This document shows, one piece after another, positions 11,272 through 21,292 of a stretch of DNA of 64,000 bases (positions are counted from its first letter, which is position 1; each line of letters opens with the position of its first letter). The position numbers were made by a program, and so were the translations under genes. Under the pieces are notes generated by a model that saw only the letters and a list, made by a program, of their open reading frames with translations, made no database searches and was not told the origin of the DNA. Origin of the DNA: Hormiphora californensis (taxonomy: Eukaryota; Ctenophora; Tentaculata; Cydippida; Pleurobrachiidae); contig CM035360.1 in assembly GCA_020137815.1 (NCBI GenBank), positions 696,682 to 760,681 of the forward strand, written 5' to 3'.

Positions 11272-14200
11272 GAGAGAAACAAAACAAAGTGACAGACAAA
11301 CTGAATCAATAAGTTGACGAACTGACACACTTGAAACTAATAACCACCCATCATCTGATAACTCTGATGAAACAATGAACTGACAACACAACAACCGACA
11401 ACACAGAACACATCAATTAGTTCTATACTCATGATACAGGGAACTTTAAGATTTGAAAACTTTTGTCAGAAAACAACATATAACATATATCACGTCATGA
11501 TGAGGAACACCTACGGTTTGATGTTGTAAGGTATTTCCCAAAGTTAGCTCGTCGGTTCATGATCACTTGTCGCATGACCTGTGCCGAACACTGGAAGCTC
11601 TGCTGACGACTACCAATGTTCCAGTCTATACACTGGGTACTGAGATAGTAGTGGGGCGTTATAGCTCTGTATAGTGGGTCGTGGTTATGAATCTACCCAA
11701 TTTTGAGTAAACACACACGCACGCATTGAGCAAGCTCAATGTTTAGCTATTCTTCGGCTGGGTATAGGACTGAGGTACTGGCAAGATATAGTAGGATCGC
11801 TATTGCCCACATGTCAAGTTCATTCGGATATACCCAATTTTACTTTGCAGCTGCTTCTGGAACTTGGTTAGCAGTCCATGATCTCAAAAATTTAGTTTAA
11901 ACCATGGTCTGCATTACTCACTTTATTTGGTAGGCGATTACAAAGCTTGTATGGATCTTATAGCTGCTAACAATGGATTGAGTTTCCTCAAACGTCCTCC
12001 CAAGGAGTAGTTCATCATTCCACATGATCACCAAGTCACCTGTCAATAGTCACGTGATGCCCATATATGGTGTTGTGTGTATCACGTGGTATAATGCCCA
12101 TATAAGATGTTACCTGGTTTCACTGATGTCCTCAGATCAGCCGGACTTCCAAGACGCACAGTTACCACTTTAGAAACCATCTTGTTACCCAGGTTCTTCC
12201 CTCCAATCACTCTGAGGCCCACATACCCACCTGAAGATAACATGTTATTAAAGGTCGTCAGATAACATGTTATTAGAGGTCGTCAGATAACATGTTGGTG
12301 TGTCTGGGCTTCATTTGCTACACGTGGCTGGTAGTGGAGGGGTGGCTGCACGTCATCAAGATAATATGATGTATGACGGCCTCTAGTGTGCTTCTAGTTC
12401 CAACAAGCTATTTCTCCTTACACTGGGATAAAGGTTGTGTGTCGAGAGATATGTCGAGGCTGAATTTCCGAAGAAGTCTTGAGTGTCCAATGTAGTCGTC
12501 CAAATCGGGGGGCAGCATCTAAATGAGTAACATGAATATAGGTACAGTCGAACCCCGATTTACCGGGATGCTCGAGGGAAAGGGGTTCTGGGAAATCGGG
12601 GCCCGGTAAATCGTGGTACGACTGTACATCAATACTAAATAGGTACATGTTAAATATAATAGAGACATGCTAAAATACCATCCCCCAGTCCTTAAGTAAT
12701 GCCCCCCGCCCCCCAGTCCTTTTAAGTAGTTGAATTCAGCAAATTCATTCCTTAGAATGGCTTGATCAATGATCTACCAAACCCATGTTTACACATGTTA
12801 CCCTCACCCCTCGATTTACACATGTTACCCTCACCCCTCGATTTACACATGTTACCCTCACCCCTCGATTTACACATGTTACCCTCACCTCTCGATTTAC
12901 ACATGTTACCCTCACCCCTCGATTTACACATGTTACCCTCACCTCTCGATTTACACATGTTACCCTCACCCCTCGATTTACACATGTTACCCTCACCTCT
13001 CGATTTACACATGTTACCCTCACCCCTTGATTTACACATGTTAACCTCACCTCTTGATTTACACATGTTACCCTCACCCCTCGATTTACACATGTTACCC
13101 TCGATTTACACATGTTACCCTCACCCCTTGATTTACACATGTTAACCTCACTTCTTGATTTACACATGTTACCCTCACCCCTCGATTTACATATGTTAAC
13201 CTCACCTCTTGATTTACACATGTTACCCTCACCTCTCGATTTACACATGTTAACCTCACCCCTAGATTTACACATGTTACCCTCACCCCTCGATTTACAT
13301 ATGTTACCCTCACCTCTTGATTTACACATGTTACCCTCACCCCTTGATTTACACATGTTACCCTCACCTCTCGATTTACACATGTTACCCTCACCCCTCG
13401 ATTTACACATGTTAACCTCACCCCTCAATTTACACATGTTAACCTCACCCCTCGATTTACACATGTTACCCTCACCCCTAGATTTACACATGTTAACCTC
13501 ACCTCTTGATTTACAAATGTTAACCTCACCCCTCGATTTACACATGTTAACCTCACCTCTCGCAACCTCTGAGTCTCTTCGTCATCCATTACATCGTTTA
13601 GAGAGCTGAATGAATTACAACTTTCCCGTTCTATATTCTCCTTTATAGCCTCCTGCATCCATCGCTCCTGTAATAGTACATTAGTAAAGGGTGTTTACCA
13701 CTATAAAGTAAGTTAGTGAAGTTAATAAATAATAGTGTTTTATCGAGCCACCTCACAACTGCATACACTGTCCGAGAGGAGTCTAAATCTCGATAAAGAT
13801 GTGCACTGAGCTATTTTCAGAACAATAATGGTTGACAGGACGTATAACTACTAGAACACACACGATGGTGATACTTCATGTAGCAAGATTAGTCATTAGA
13901 CATTCTCCACAGTAGGGGGGTGGGGAGGGGGCGGGTGGGGAGGGGGCGGGTGGGGAGTTGGTAGAAGTATTAGCATCGCTTTGCTGTGGTTCATAACTTA
14001 TATAACACAATATTATATTTCGTTCAACTTTAATCTTATGACCATTCATTGGATAATTCCCTTTTCTCTCTTTTTATTCAATCTTTCCCCCTTTTTCTGT
14101 CTCTCTCCCTCTCTCTATCACAATATAATATGCGACCGTTAGTGACGCACACTCACCTGACAATGTGTGCGTCATCCGGGCACTTGGGCGGGTTATAATC

Positions 14201-15788
14201 TTTCAATAACGATCATTGACATGCTTAGAATATTTAATATTCAGTTATCCCCCACTTAGCCATGCTATTATTAATCCCACAATTCTACCTAACACAGGCA
14301 TTATAAAGAGAATCGTTTACACTCCCAGTCCCAGTCCCACTTCCACTCCCAGTTCCACTTCCACTCCCGCTCGCACTCTCCGACTCCCACAAGGACTTGA
14401 TAGTAATAGCAGCCAAGGAATAAGGTATTAGTCACAGGACCCCCCCCCCCCCCCCCCCACAGGAGACAGGATTGGCCTGTGGCCCATCGGATCCATAGAT
14501 TCCGAGCGAGTCAGATTCTTAAATAATTAGCCAACTACACAATTATCAACTAATTAGCCCTACCTAATTATAACAGATCTGTTTACCTGATTTAGTTCAT
14601 TACGAATGAGAGCGATAACTTCATCAGCCCCACTACTTTCACTGCTTGTCCTTTTAACCTGCAACACACCACGTAATAAACAGATAATTAACAAGATCAA
14701 CAAGATCAACAAGATTATAATCAATATTGTCAGTAATAATTAATTTTACCTGTGAGCTATTGACAGAAGATGCCTTTGAGTAGGATGTTTTATGGCTGGA
14801 ATTTGAATTGTAGGAATTCTTATCAGATCCAGCTTCATCGGAACCAGTCAACTTCGTGCTACCTCCCTCGTGCACACTACTGTTCTCAGAGTCTCGGATG
14901 CGGTGTTGCTCCTTCACCAACTGTGACAGAAAGTGAGAGTGAGTGTTGCTCCTTCACCAACTGTGACAGTAAGTGTGAGTGAGTGTTACTCCTTTACCAA
15001 CTGTGACAGAAAAGGAGTGTGAGTGTTGCTCCTTCATCAACTGTGACAGAAAGTGAGAGTGAGTGTTGCTCCTTTATCAACTGTGACAGAAAGTGAGAGT
15101 GAGTGTTGCTCCTTCACCAACTGTGACAGAAAGGGTGAGTGAGTGAGTGTTGCTCCTTCACCAACTGTGACAGAAAGGGAGGGTGAGTAAGTGTTGCTCC
15201 TTAACCAACTGTGACAGAAAGTGAGAGTGAGTACTGAGTGTTACTAACCCGTTACCATGGTAAGTCAGCTGATTGTTACCATGGTAACAATTGAGCTCAT
15301 TACTAACCCGTTCGTGTAGACTCTCAACTAGCTCGTCGTCAGTGTAATCCAGGCTTTTCTGGCTCATTGAGATCAGTTTGGCACTGCGTAGCGAGGATGT
15401 CGATTTGATGTGACTGAGCCGGGAGGTGTCATCACTGAGAGCCAAACTGTAATTAATTAAACCATTACCGGGTTTTGATGACGGTACACCAGTCATTATT
15501 TAGCTAGCCACACGAAGAATACTTCTTTCTCGACACCGCGTGCCCCGGTAAAGGAGGGTCAAAACAATAGCTGAACCGCTAATACCTCGCACGCTGCGAG
15601 GCGGCCTCACACAGCGTGCGAGATTTCAGTGCCTGATAAGGTATAGTAAAGGATCGCTTACCTTTTGAGAGAGGAACTTCTAATTATACCTGTTGAGAGA
15701 GTCTATACTGAAAGAAAGTCGAGAGAAGAGGCTGTTAGATTCGGATGACTTTCTTATATCCAGCTCCCTGCAAGGACCAGATTTCATT

Positions 15789-15826
<38 letters not shown>

Positions 15827-18154
15827 TGTGTGTGTGTGTGTGAAGTGTTGTATGTGCAGTGTGCAGAGAAGCATAGTTGATCAGCTTCAACACGGCCAGC
15901 GTCCTAACGTTATATAGAGTGGAATTATAGGGGGACAACGGGGGAGATGGAAAAGCGAGTGTTTACCAGTTATCTAAATTCCTAATAATAACCAAATAAC
16001 TCTATTTGTTTGTTCTTTCTTTTTTTATAACTCGCTCCAAAAAATTCTTCTGTATTCAACATGGGATAGATCAAATCAACCAATTCCACCCAGTAGCAGC
16101 ACGATCAACAAAGAGCTGCGGGTGATAGTGAAATAACAAAAAGAGTAGGACGAGAAAGCGGTTGAAATTTAACGAAATGAACGAGAAAGCGGTTGAAATT
16201 TAACGAAATGAACGAGAAAGCAGCACATGTTGAGTTGCACTGTAATGAGCTAGTCACTAGTTGGAGAGAAATCAGCAGGACGAGGATGACCTGGGCCTCT
16301 TACTCGGATTCTTCTTTAGTCTCGTGACTAGTTAGACTATTCAATGAAATCTTTGGAGGCGTCGACTCATCTCGAACGGGATCAGGCTGGAATAGAATCC
16401 AATATACAACATAATTTTAATAGTCCACAAACCCGGGCCAATGTGGGCTTATGGGGATGGTACCTTTGGGCTACTGTCATAAATTATGGCATATCTCGTT
16501 TCTTGAAACTAGTAAGACTGGGGCGATCGTACCGATCGCAAATCAAGGGATCTGTTTCCATATTTTTCTCTCTGTCTCCCTGCCTCAATCTCCCTGTCTC
16601 TCTCTCTATGTTTTTCTCTGTCTGTCTATCTGTCGATCTTTCTCTCTCCTTCTATTCCACTACTCTCTCTCTCTCTCCCTCTCTCCCTCTCTCTTTCTCT
16701 CCCTTTTATGTATGTGATGTGATCCCTCAAGTTCGCAAGCAGATTTCTAGCACTTGTGATACGTGATACCTACGAATCACGTCGTCACACTGACGGATCA
16801 CGTCGTCAAACTGACGGATCACGTCGTCACACTGACGGATCACGTCGTCACACTGACGATAGGGTGTCACATTTCCGTGCAAATTTGCATTAGATATAGT
16901 TAGATATAGGGTAGTTCAACACAGATCTCTATTTTTTGCTGTTCCATTATATTTTGATGCTAGCTTACCTCTTTGGACACAGTAAGCCTGACATCAGCAG
17001 CAGTCCTGGTAAGGGACCCAGTATCACTATGCTGCTGAGAGTGGGAGCTAGTATCACTCTTGTGAGAATGGTCTACGGCTGGAGTTATTCCATCATGCTG
17101 GTACCACAACCCTGTCTTTTTCATGAATTCCCGCTTCTTCAAACAGAACACACATAGAAATACTTTCTGGAGATAGGGAGTTTGGAAGGATTAGTATACA
17201 GTAGGGGGGGGACATGTTAATTTTGTTAACTTTGTTAATATTAACATCGAGAAAACAGGTGATTTATTAACAAATTAACAAAAAGTTAACAAACGTTAAC
17301 AAATGCCATTTATGTCATCTAAATCCCCTTTAGCACGTATTTTTAGTATTTAACACTTGTTCTGCGAGCAAAGTTGTTCATTCTGTACGATTTACATACC
17401 CCTACTACCTCTATTACGGCTTTTCTACAGCGATTTATTCCATTTTGTAAATGTTAATAAATACTAGCCAAACTAAACCGCAATTGAAGTCAAATGACAC
17501 TAATCCACATTTTCGCATCCTAAAAACTAAATAAGACTCATGAATTTACCTTAAAACGAAAAATATCCCAAAAATCAATTTTTCTAAAAAAACACAAGGA
17601 TTTGTAGCGAAGCAAATTTTCAATCCTTGACCAAAAAATTGATTTTGGGAAAATTTTATTTCTTTTTTCAACAGAAACGTTGTACATCATCTTATTACGT
17701 CCAAAGAATCGATTACCAATTTAAAAATTACGTTAGAGTGAGATTTTATACGCTAAATTGAAATATTTGTAACTTTTGGAATTTTATCGATTTTGAGCCA
17801 AAAAACCTGTATGTCGGACTTTGGTTATCGGAAAAGGCCTTGTTTGGGTATATATGTGTTAGATAATTCATTAAACTATAAAATTAAACCAGTTAAAGTC
17901 GTATTATTAACCAATAAGAACAGTCTTTTAGCATTTGTTAATTTTGTTAATTAACGTTAATTAACAAAATCGAAAAAAAGAGGTGATTTATTAACAATTT
18001 AGTCCAAAAACCAATTAAATAAATTAGTTTGGATGCCCGGGCCCATGTGGTGTCACGGGGGTAACACCTACTGCCATAATTAACGGCATATCTCGTTAAT
18101 TGTTAATTGTTATCCTTCAATCTGTCTATCTTTATCTATCTCTCTCACTCTCTC

Positions 18155-18205
<51 letters not shown>

Positions 18206-20299
18206 CTATCTCCCTCTCTCTCTTTCTCTCTCACTGTTTCTTTCACTATATCTCTCTCCTCTTATTTATCTCTCTTTCTTGATTATATCTCACCCTTTCT
18301 ATCCTAATTTCCTTTGCCTTTATCTCTCACGATATCCATCATTTATGACAGTTATTATAGCCTAAAGGTGTTACCCCCGTGACACCACATGGGCCCGGGC
18401 ATCCAAACTAATTTATTTAATTGGTTTTTGGACTAAATTTCTGTTCTTTTTGGTGTAAAATAGAAAAAGCTATTTTTACGGAATTTGAATAATTCATAAA
18501 TATGCGAATAACGACTAAACGGTGAGAGATACGGCTTTTTGTCAGGGGGACGACCCCCATAAATCGACTATTCTGCGCCGGAATATGTCCATGAAAACGT
18601 TCTAGGACCATCCGAAGTGGAAATATTAAGAATATGCATTAAATCATGAATCGGTGCATAAATATGCAAATAACGGCTTAACGGTGCGAGATGGAGATTT
18701 TTGTCCCGAGTAAGACCCCCCATAAATCGACTATTTTGCGTCGAAATATGTCCATGAAAACGTTCTAGGACCCGCTGAACTGGAAATATTCAGAATATGC
18801 ATTAAATTATGAATCGGTGCATAAATATGCAAATAACGGCTAAACGGTGCGAGATACGACTTTTTGTCCGGGGGACGACCCCCCATAAATCGACTATTTT
18901 GCGTCGAAATATGTCCATGAAAACGTTCTAGGACCAGCCAAAGTGAAAATATTGAAAATATGCATAAAATCGTGAATAGGTGCATAAATATGCAAATGAC
19001 GGCTTAACGGTGCGAGATAGAGATTTTTGTCCCGAGTAAGACCCCCCATAAACCGACCATTCCGCGTCGAATAAGACCGGTTTCAAGTCTTTATGACCTT
19101 CCAGTCGTGTCATATCGCAACCATGGTTAAAATGAATATTTAATGACTAATTAATGAATAACTAATGAACTATGGCGATTTCGAAGTTCTCACACAACTA
19201 TTACCGAGCGCAATGATGTAAGGAACCACTGTTCCAAACGGCAAGTCTCTACTATTTGTGGTTTAGGAGAACACTCAAAGATAAAAAAGCGTCCTCCTCC
19301 CCCTCCCCTCCCCCTCCTTACATTTTTGCATTTTGGGACCCCTCTGGCAAATTTTTACCTTACATCCTATCGTTCTGAAAATTTGCATGCCTCTTCTCCT
19401 ATGTGAGGGCCCTTAGAGTACAAAATTTCAGATCTCTACTTCATCTGGAACATGCTTTTTTAAAGCATCAAAAACCTCGAAATCTGCAATGGTATATAGT
19501 AGCACTGGCAGGTTTTCACGCGCTTGTGTGTAGAAGTGTTGCGTGTGCTCTCTCTTTTGTTTTTTGAGTTAGAGGGTATTTCTAAGGTGGGGGCTCTGCC
19601 CCCACACCCCCGTTTATGGGCCCGGGGCACTTGCCAGTGCTATGAAACATGTCCCCCCCCCCCCATACAGTAAAACAGAAGTATATCATGGTAACACGGT
19701 GTGGTGTTAGGACTCCCCTTGAAGTTAAAGTGTTAAAGTTCCTCGAATAGAGGTCCAATAAAGACCCCAGCCCTGCAAGACACCTACCCCACACCTCCTT
19801 CAGGGACACCTACCCCAGCCCTGCAAGACACCTCAAAGAGAGGTTCAAGACACTCCTAGAAGAGATCATGAGCTTCTTACCTTTGACCAGTTCACTGAGT
19901 AGGAATACCAAAACATCCCACAAAGAGGGTAGCAGATCTTGGTAAGACAATCGTAACATCCCTGAAGACCGATATCCTGAAAGAACAGGGATAATCATTT
20001 GCCTAGCTCGACCCCCTTTTCGCGAGCTCCGTTTGAACAAAACAAACAATAATTGCCAGTTTACAAACAAAGTTTTAGCATAACACAACTGTAGGGCTAA
20101 GTGGGTCCGCTTTTAGTGAGGGAGATCAATGGAGGGAGATTTTAATACTTACCGCCCCAGATTGTTGGTTGGCCGGTTTGTAACTTTTGCACTCAGGACA
20201 TAGAAGAGATGTATCTGCTTTGTTGTCGATAATCTGCTTGAAGAGCAGCAACTCTCTGAACAAGCGGATCAGTTGAATTTCATCGAGGCTCAACTCCAT
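4094..20299 (-). CDS. RIM-like active-zone protein: Rab-binding Zn finger, PDZ, C2
   Basis: Exons read on the minus strand: 20153-20299, 19881-19961, 16969-17166, (tentative 16304-16320, 15690-15707), 15308-15446, 14750-14920, 14587-14658, 13557-13667, 12422-12518, 12114-12230, 11922-12039, then 4660-4772, 4477-4570, 4320-4391, 4106-4216. The N-terminus has a short helix and a FYVE-like zinc finger: CPEC (C34, C37), CYDC, C-x3-C and CVFC, closing in KTGLWYQ, matching RIM/rabphilin KSGAWF. A Ser-rich linker follows, then a PDZ domain ([17 protein letters not shown]) and a C2 domain ([36 protein letters not shown]) closest to RIM C2A. RIM proteins tether Rab3 vesicles to secretion sites. Phases show that one or more exons between 11921 and 4773 are missing from my model. 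No C2B was found: the frame meets TAA at 4094 just after a usable donor at 4105. Confidence 0.85.
4571..4659 (-). repeat. Intron made of two CACGTG/CArG repeat units (RIM-like C2 region)
   Basis: This 89-bp intron starts GTAACACATC on the minus strand and holds two units with CCATATATGG (4607-4616, 4639-4648) and CACGTG, then a short tail ending TTCACTGCAG. The same repeat fills the intron at 12040-12113 and opens the intron at 26702. Confidence 0.9.
4773..6204. other. RIM-like intron sequence without a recognisable gene
   Basis: It contains a degenerate GAATTAATATACT minisatellite (about 4785-4895), a 15-bp match (5226-5243) to the palindromic element at 58440, and a pure (GA)n tract at about 5670-5761. 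A C run lies at 5990-6005. No exon with good splice sites was found, although phases require at least one RIM-like exon somewhere in 4773-11921. Confidence 0.6.
6205..8384 (+). CDS. Small secreted protein, two exons, nested in a RIM-like intron
   Basis: Exon 1 is 6205-6337 and exon 2 is 8233-8384, joined by GTTAGT...CTACAG in matching phase, giving 94 residues. The first 18 residues form a signal peptide (hydrophobic core [15 protein letters not shown]). The mature part has PICMRVC near residues 34-40, then SFRVYVDTS and [14 protein letters not shown] near the C-terminus. The RVYV...GW-x-I-x-W pattern recalls small lineage-expanded secreted proteins of marine invertebrates, but I cannot name a family or function. 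It lies on the strand opposite the RIM-like gene. A decayed copy of its exon 1 and promoter lies in its own intron at about 7195-7410. Splice sites and signal peptide support it; expression is unproven. Confidence 0.6.
6480..6790. other. Homopolymer-rich stretch of doubtful sequence quality
   Basis: Dense runs of C, G, T and A (for example T10 GGGG C9 G6 near 6645-6670) differ from the surrounding bases. Similar stretches occur at 9560-10140, 46580-46830 and 47130-47460. Frames here should not be trusted. Confidence 0.5.
7195..7410 (+). pseudogene. Decayed duplicate of the secreted-protein first exon and promoter
   Basis: The stretch aligns in order with 6075-6310: a shared GGGTAGCGA start, a TAAGGTAAACCTTTT-like block, TTCATTAGTTTC-TGTATAAGC before the start, then GCTGATGTTAAATTAG against GCTGATGTCAAGCTTG and AATGATAAT. 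The start codon is lost (a TGAGTAG lies where coding begins) and the frame has stops. It is a dead tandem duplicate inside the intron of its parent. Confidence 0.65.
7623..8078 (+). repeat. 13-bp tandem repeat (CTAGATATAGACA)
   Basis: About 32 units of CTAGATATAGACA, with occasional CTATAGATATAGACA and TCTAGACACTA variants at the right end, inside the intron of the small secreted-protein gene. Confidence 0.92.
8385..11921. other. RIM-like intron: repeats, no resolved exon
   Basis: Holds a TAC/TACTAC tract (8808-8850), a dispersed motif (GCACTGGCAAGTGC plus GGGCCCAT) at 9138-9165, a homopolymer-rich block (9560-10140), a duplicated AATATATACTAACCGTTGGG unit (10180-10225), and GA-rich tracts (10385-10690, 11030-11090, 11205-11280). 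At least one RIM-like exon is expected here or in 4773-6204 but I could not place it. Confidence 0.6.
9138..9165 (+). repeat. Dispersed GCACTGGCAAGTGC...GGGCCCAT motif, copy 1
   Basis: The same motif occurs on the minus strand at about 19617-19640 and on the plus strand at about 28309-28338. It is likely the end of a dispersed element. Confidence 0.6.
12040..12113 (-). repeat. Intron made of two CACGTG/CArG repeat units (RIM-like PDZ)
   Basis: The 74-bp intron splits the PDZ domain. On the minus strand it starts GTAACATCTTATATGGGCAT, continues with CACGTG, a second unit with CCATATATGG (12061-12070) and CACGTG, and ends ACTATTGACAG. Almost the whole intron is repeat. Confidence 0.9.
12785..13556 (-). 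repeat. 27-bp minisatellite carrying the RIM-like splice donor
   Basis: About 29 units of roughly 27 bp (minus-strand core GTGAGGKTAACATGTGTAAAT). The first unit begins exactly at the donor of exon 13557-13667 (GCGAGAG/GTGAGG), so every unit repeats a GTGAGG donor-like site. Long frames on both strands are products of the array. Confidence 0.95.
14911..15240 (-). repeat. About 40-bp minisatellite carrying the RIM-like splice acceptor
   Basis: Eight copies of CTGTCACAG/TTGGTGAAGGA (minus strand), spaced about 40-44 bp. The last copy is the true acceptor of exon 14750-14920. Each unit therefore holds intron end plus the first 18 exon bases. Confidence 0.93.
15241..15318 (-). repeat. Duplicated donor region and TTACCATGGTAA palindromes
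   Basis: The junction AACGG/GTTAGTAA at 15307 is repeated about 58 bp downstream (15241-15253), with TTACCATGGTAA-type palindromes between the copies. Confidence 0.65.
16140..16225 (+). repeat. 32-bp tandem repeat
   Basis: Just over two units of AACGAGAAAGCGGTTGAAAT plus TTAACGAAATG, inside a RIM-like intron. Confidence 0.8.
16770..16862 (+). repeat. 20-bp tandem repeat (ACGGATCACGTCGTCACACTG)
   Basis: About four to five units inside the RIM-like intron, next to exon 16969-17166. Confidence 0.85.
17215..17997. repeat. AT-rich block bounded by TTAACAAA-type repeats
   Basis: Both ends carry TTAATTTTGTTAA plus AGGTGATTTATTAACAA in direct orientation (17218-17290 and 17935-17995). The interior is AT-rich without a coding frame. 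It adjoins the foldback element and may be part of one composite insertion. Confidence 0.5.
17998..18440. repeat. Foldback element with (CT)n centre
   Basis: The left arm (17998-18070) and right arm (18367-18440) are inverted copies of about 73 bp, including GGATGCCCGGGCCCATGTGG and the TAAATTAGTTT block. The centre holds a TATCTC/(CT)n tract. Related sequence (CCCGGGCCAATGTGG, ATGGCATATCTCG) occurs at 16430-16500, so this is a dispersed family. Confidence 0.85.
18480..19075 (+). repeat. About 162-bp tandem repeat, four units
   Basis: CATAAATATGCRAATRACGR recurs at about 18496, 18657, 18819 and 18983. Each unit also has CCCCATAAATCGACTAT, a TATGTCCATGAAAACGTTCT block and an AATATGCATTAAAT block. 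Satellite-like, inside the largest RIM-like intron. Confidence 0.9.
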
Positions 20300-20375
20300 G
20301 CGATCTATATAACGTTACTTTTATTACTGCATGGTTAGTGGTTACTCAATATTCATAACGCCCCAGTTACAGTCT

Positions 20376-20428
20376 GGAATCTGCCATCAGTCCTAGGGAA
20401 TCTGCCATAAGGCCTGATGGCAGATTCC
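20376..20428. repeat. Perfect short hairpin (GGAATCTGCCATCAG arms)
   Basis: GGAATCTGCCATCAG and its exact inverse CTGATGGCAGATTCC flank a 23-base loop that itself repeats GGAATCTGCCAT. It lies just upstream of the RIM-like start and could be a small element relic. Confidence 0.7.
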
Positions 20429-20860
20429 CTGAACGCTAAACCACGTGAAGCGGTTGCGCGGCTCAACTTTCCATGTGAAATAAGTAGAGAGTCGCGTCAA
20501 TTGTTAGTATAGGGGGTGGGTAGGAGCCATCAGGTCCCTGATGTCAGGTTTCCAATTTGTAACTGGTCCGTTAGAAATAATTGCAAAACTTGCAAATGAA
20601 GATTTATAAACTGAAAATTAAGGGGCAGAATCAACATGAGGGACTGGCGATTGAAAATCTCAAATTTTGGTATTTGTGAACTTGATCGCCGAGCGTAGAC
20701 ACTAGACTCATACTCGCTGGTCATGCCCAAAGACATCCCGAGCTGAAACTTAACAAAGTCCTTCTTTGGGAACCACTTTATGGTCAAACCAAACGTGACA
20801 GGCATTGAAAAACCTTTGTGGACGTTCCACCCGCCTTAATTCAAAGTCAAGAACTTGATC

Positions 20861-21025
20861 ATGGCATACACTGCTGACTTCAGTCTGCAGCTCAGGCCTT
20901 CATTTTGGGTCATCAGCGAGGACTCCTCACTCCTTAGCGAAAACAAACCCCAACACCGATTGGCATCACTTTTCAACAGCCGAAGAGAAGCTGCCGAAGA
21001 GAGAAAGGGGGTAACCGGGAGTTAA
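20861..21025 (+). other. Short open frame upstream of the CR1/L2 element (54 aa)
   Basis: A 54-codon frame from ATG 20861 to TAA 21023-21025. It contains Trp and is not low-complexity, but matches nothing I recognise. It might be 5' sequence of the retrotransposon or chance. Confidence 0.15.
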
Positions 21026-21073
21026 TCTCGACGAGAACAACCTTATTTTAATTTTTGAAAAAGTGTTAAAAAA

Positions 21074-21292
21074 ATGTCCAGCTGGCTGATGGGCGCGATT
21101 ATAATCTGGGTGCCTTGCAGCCTGTTTACAGGTGCGCGCTACCAAGACCATCATGCCTGTCACAACTGCGCCCAAACAACATCTGATACACCTCCTCCAG
21201 CACATAATGCCGGATCCTCCATCTGCCCTGTCTATAGAGCTGCCTACGAAAAAGCCTCAAAAAACGCGAGAAACCAACCCACCCTGGAATAA
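21074..21292 (+). CDS. Short first ORF of the CR1/L2 element (72 aa)
   Basis: Seventy-two codons ending in TGG-free Pro/Ala-rich sequence (QTTSDTPPPAHNAGSS), with Cys residues but no recognised domain. It overlaps the open part of the RT frame (stop-free from about 21241). Its codons TCA AAA AAC at 21257-21265 form an A-AAA-AAC heptamer in the correct register for -1 slippage into the RT frame. It may be the remnant of a longer ORF1. Confidence 0.4.
   Translation: MSSWLMGAIIIWVPCSLFTGARYQDHHACHNCAQTTSDTPPPAHNAGSSICPVYRAAYEKASKNARNQPTLE

Noticed and set aside
12766-13545. Long frames on both strands (up to 259 codons) with a repeated nonapeptide pattern
   Set aside because: They are products of the 27-bp minisatellite whose unit length is a multiple of three; the first unit is a splice donor, so this is intron.
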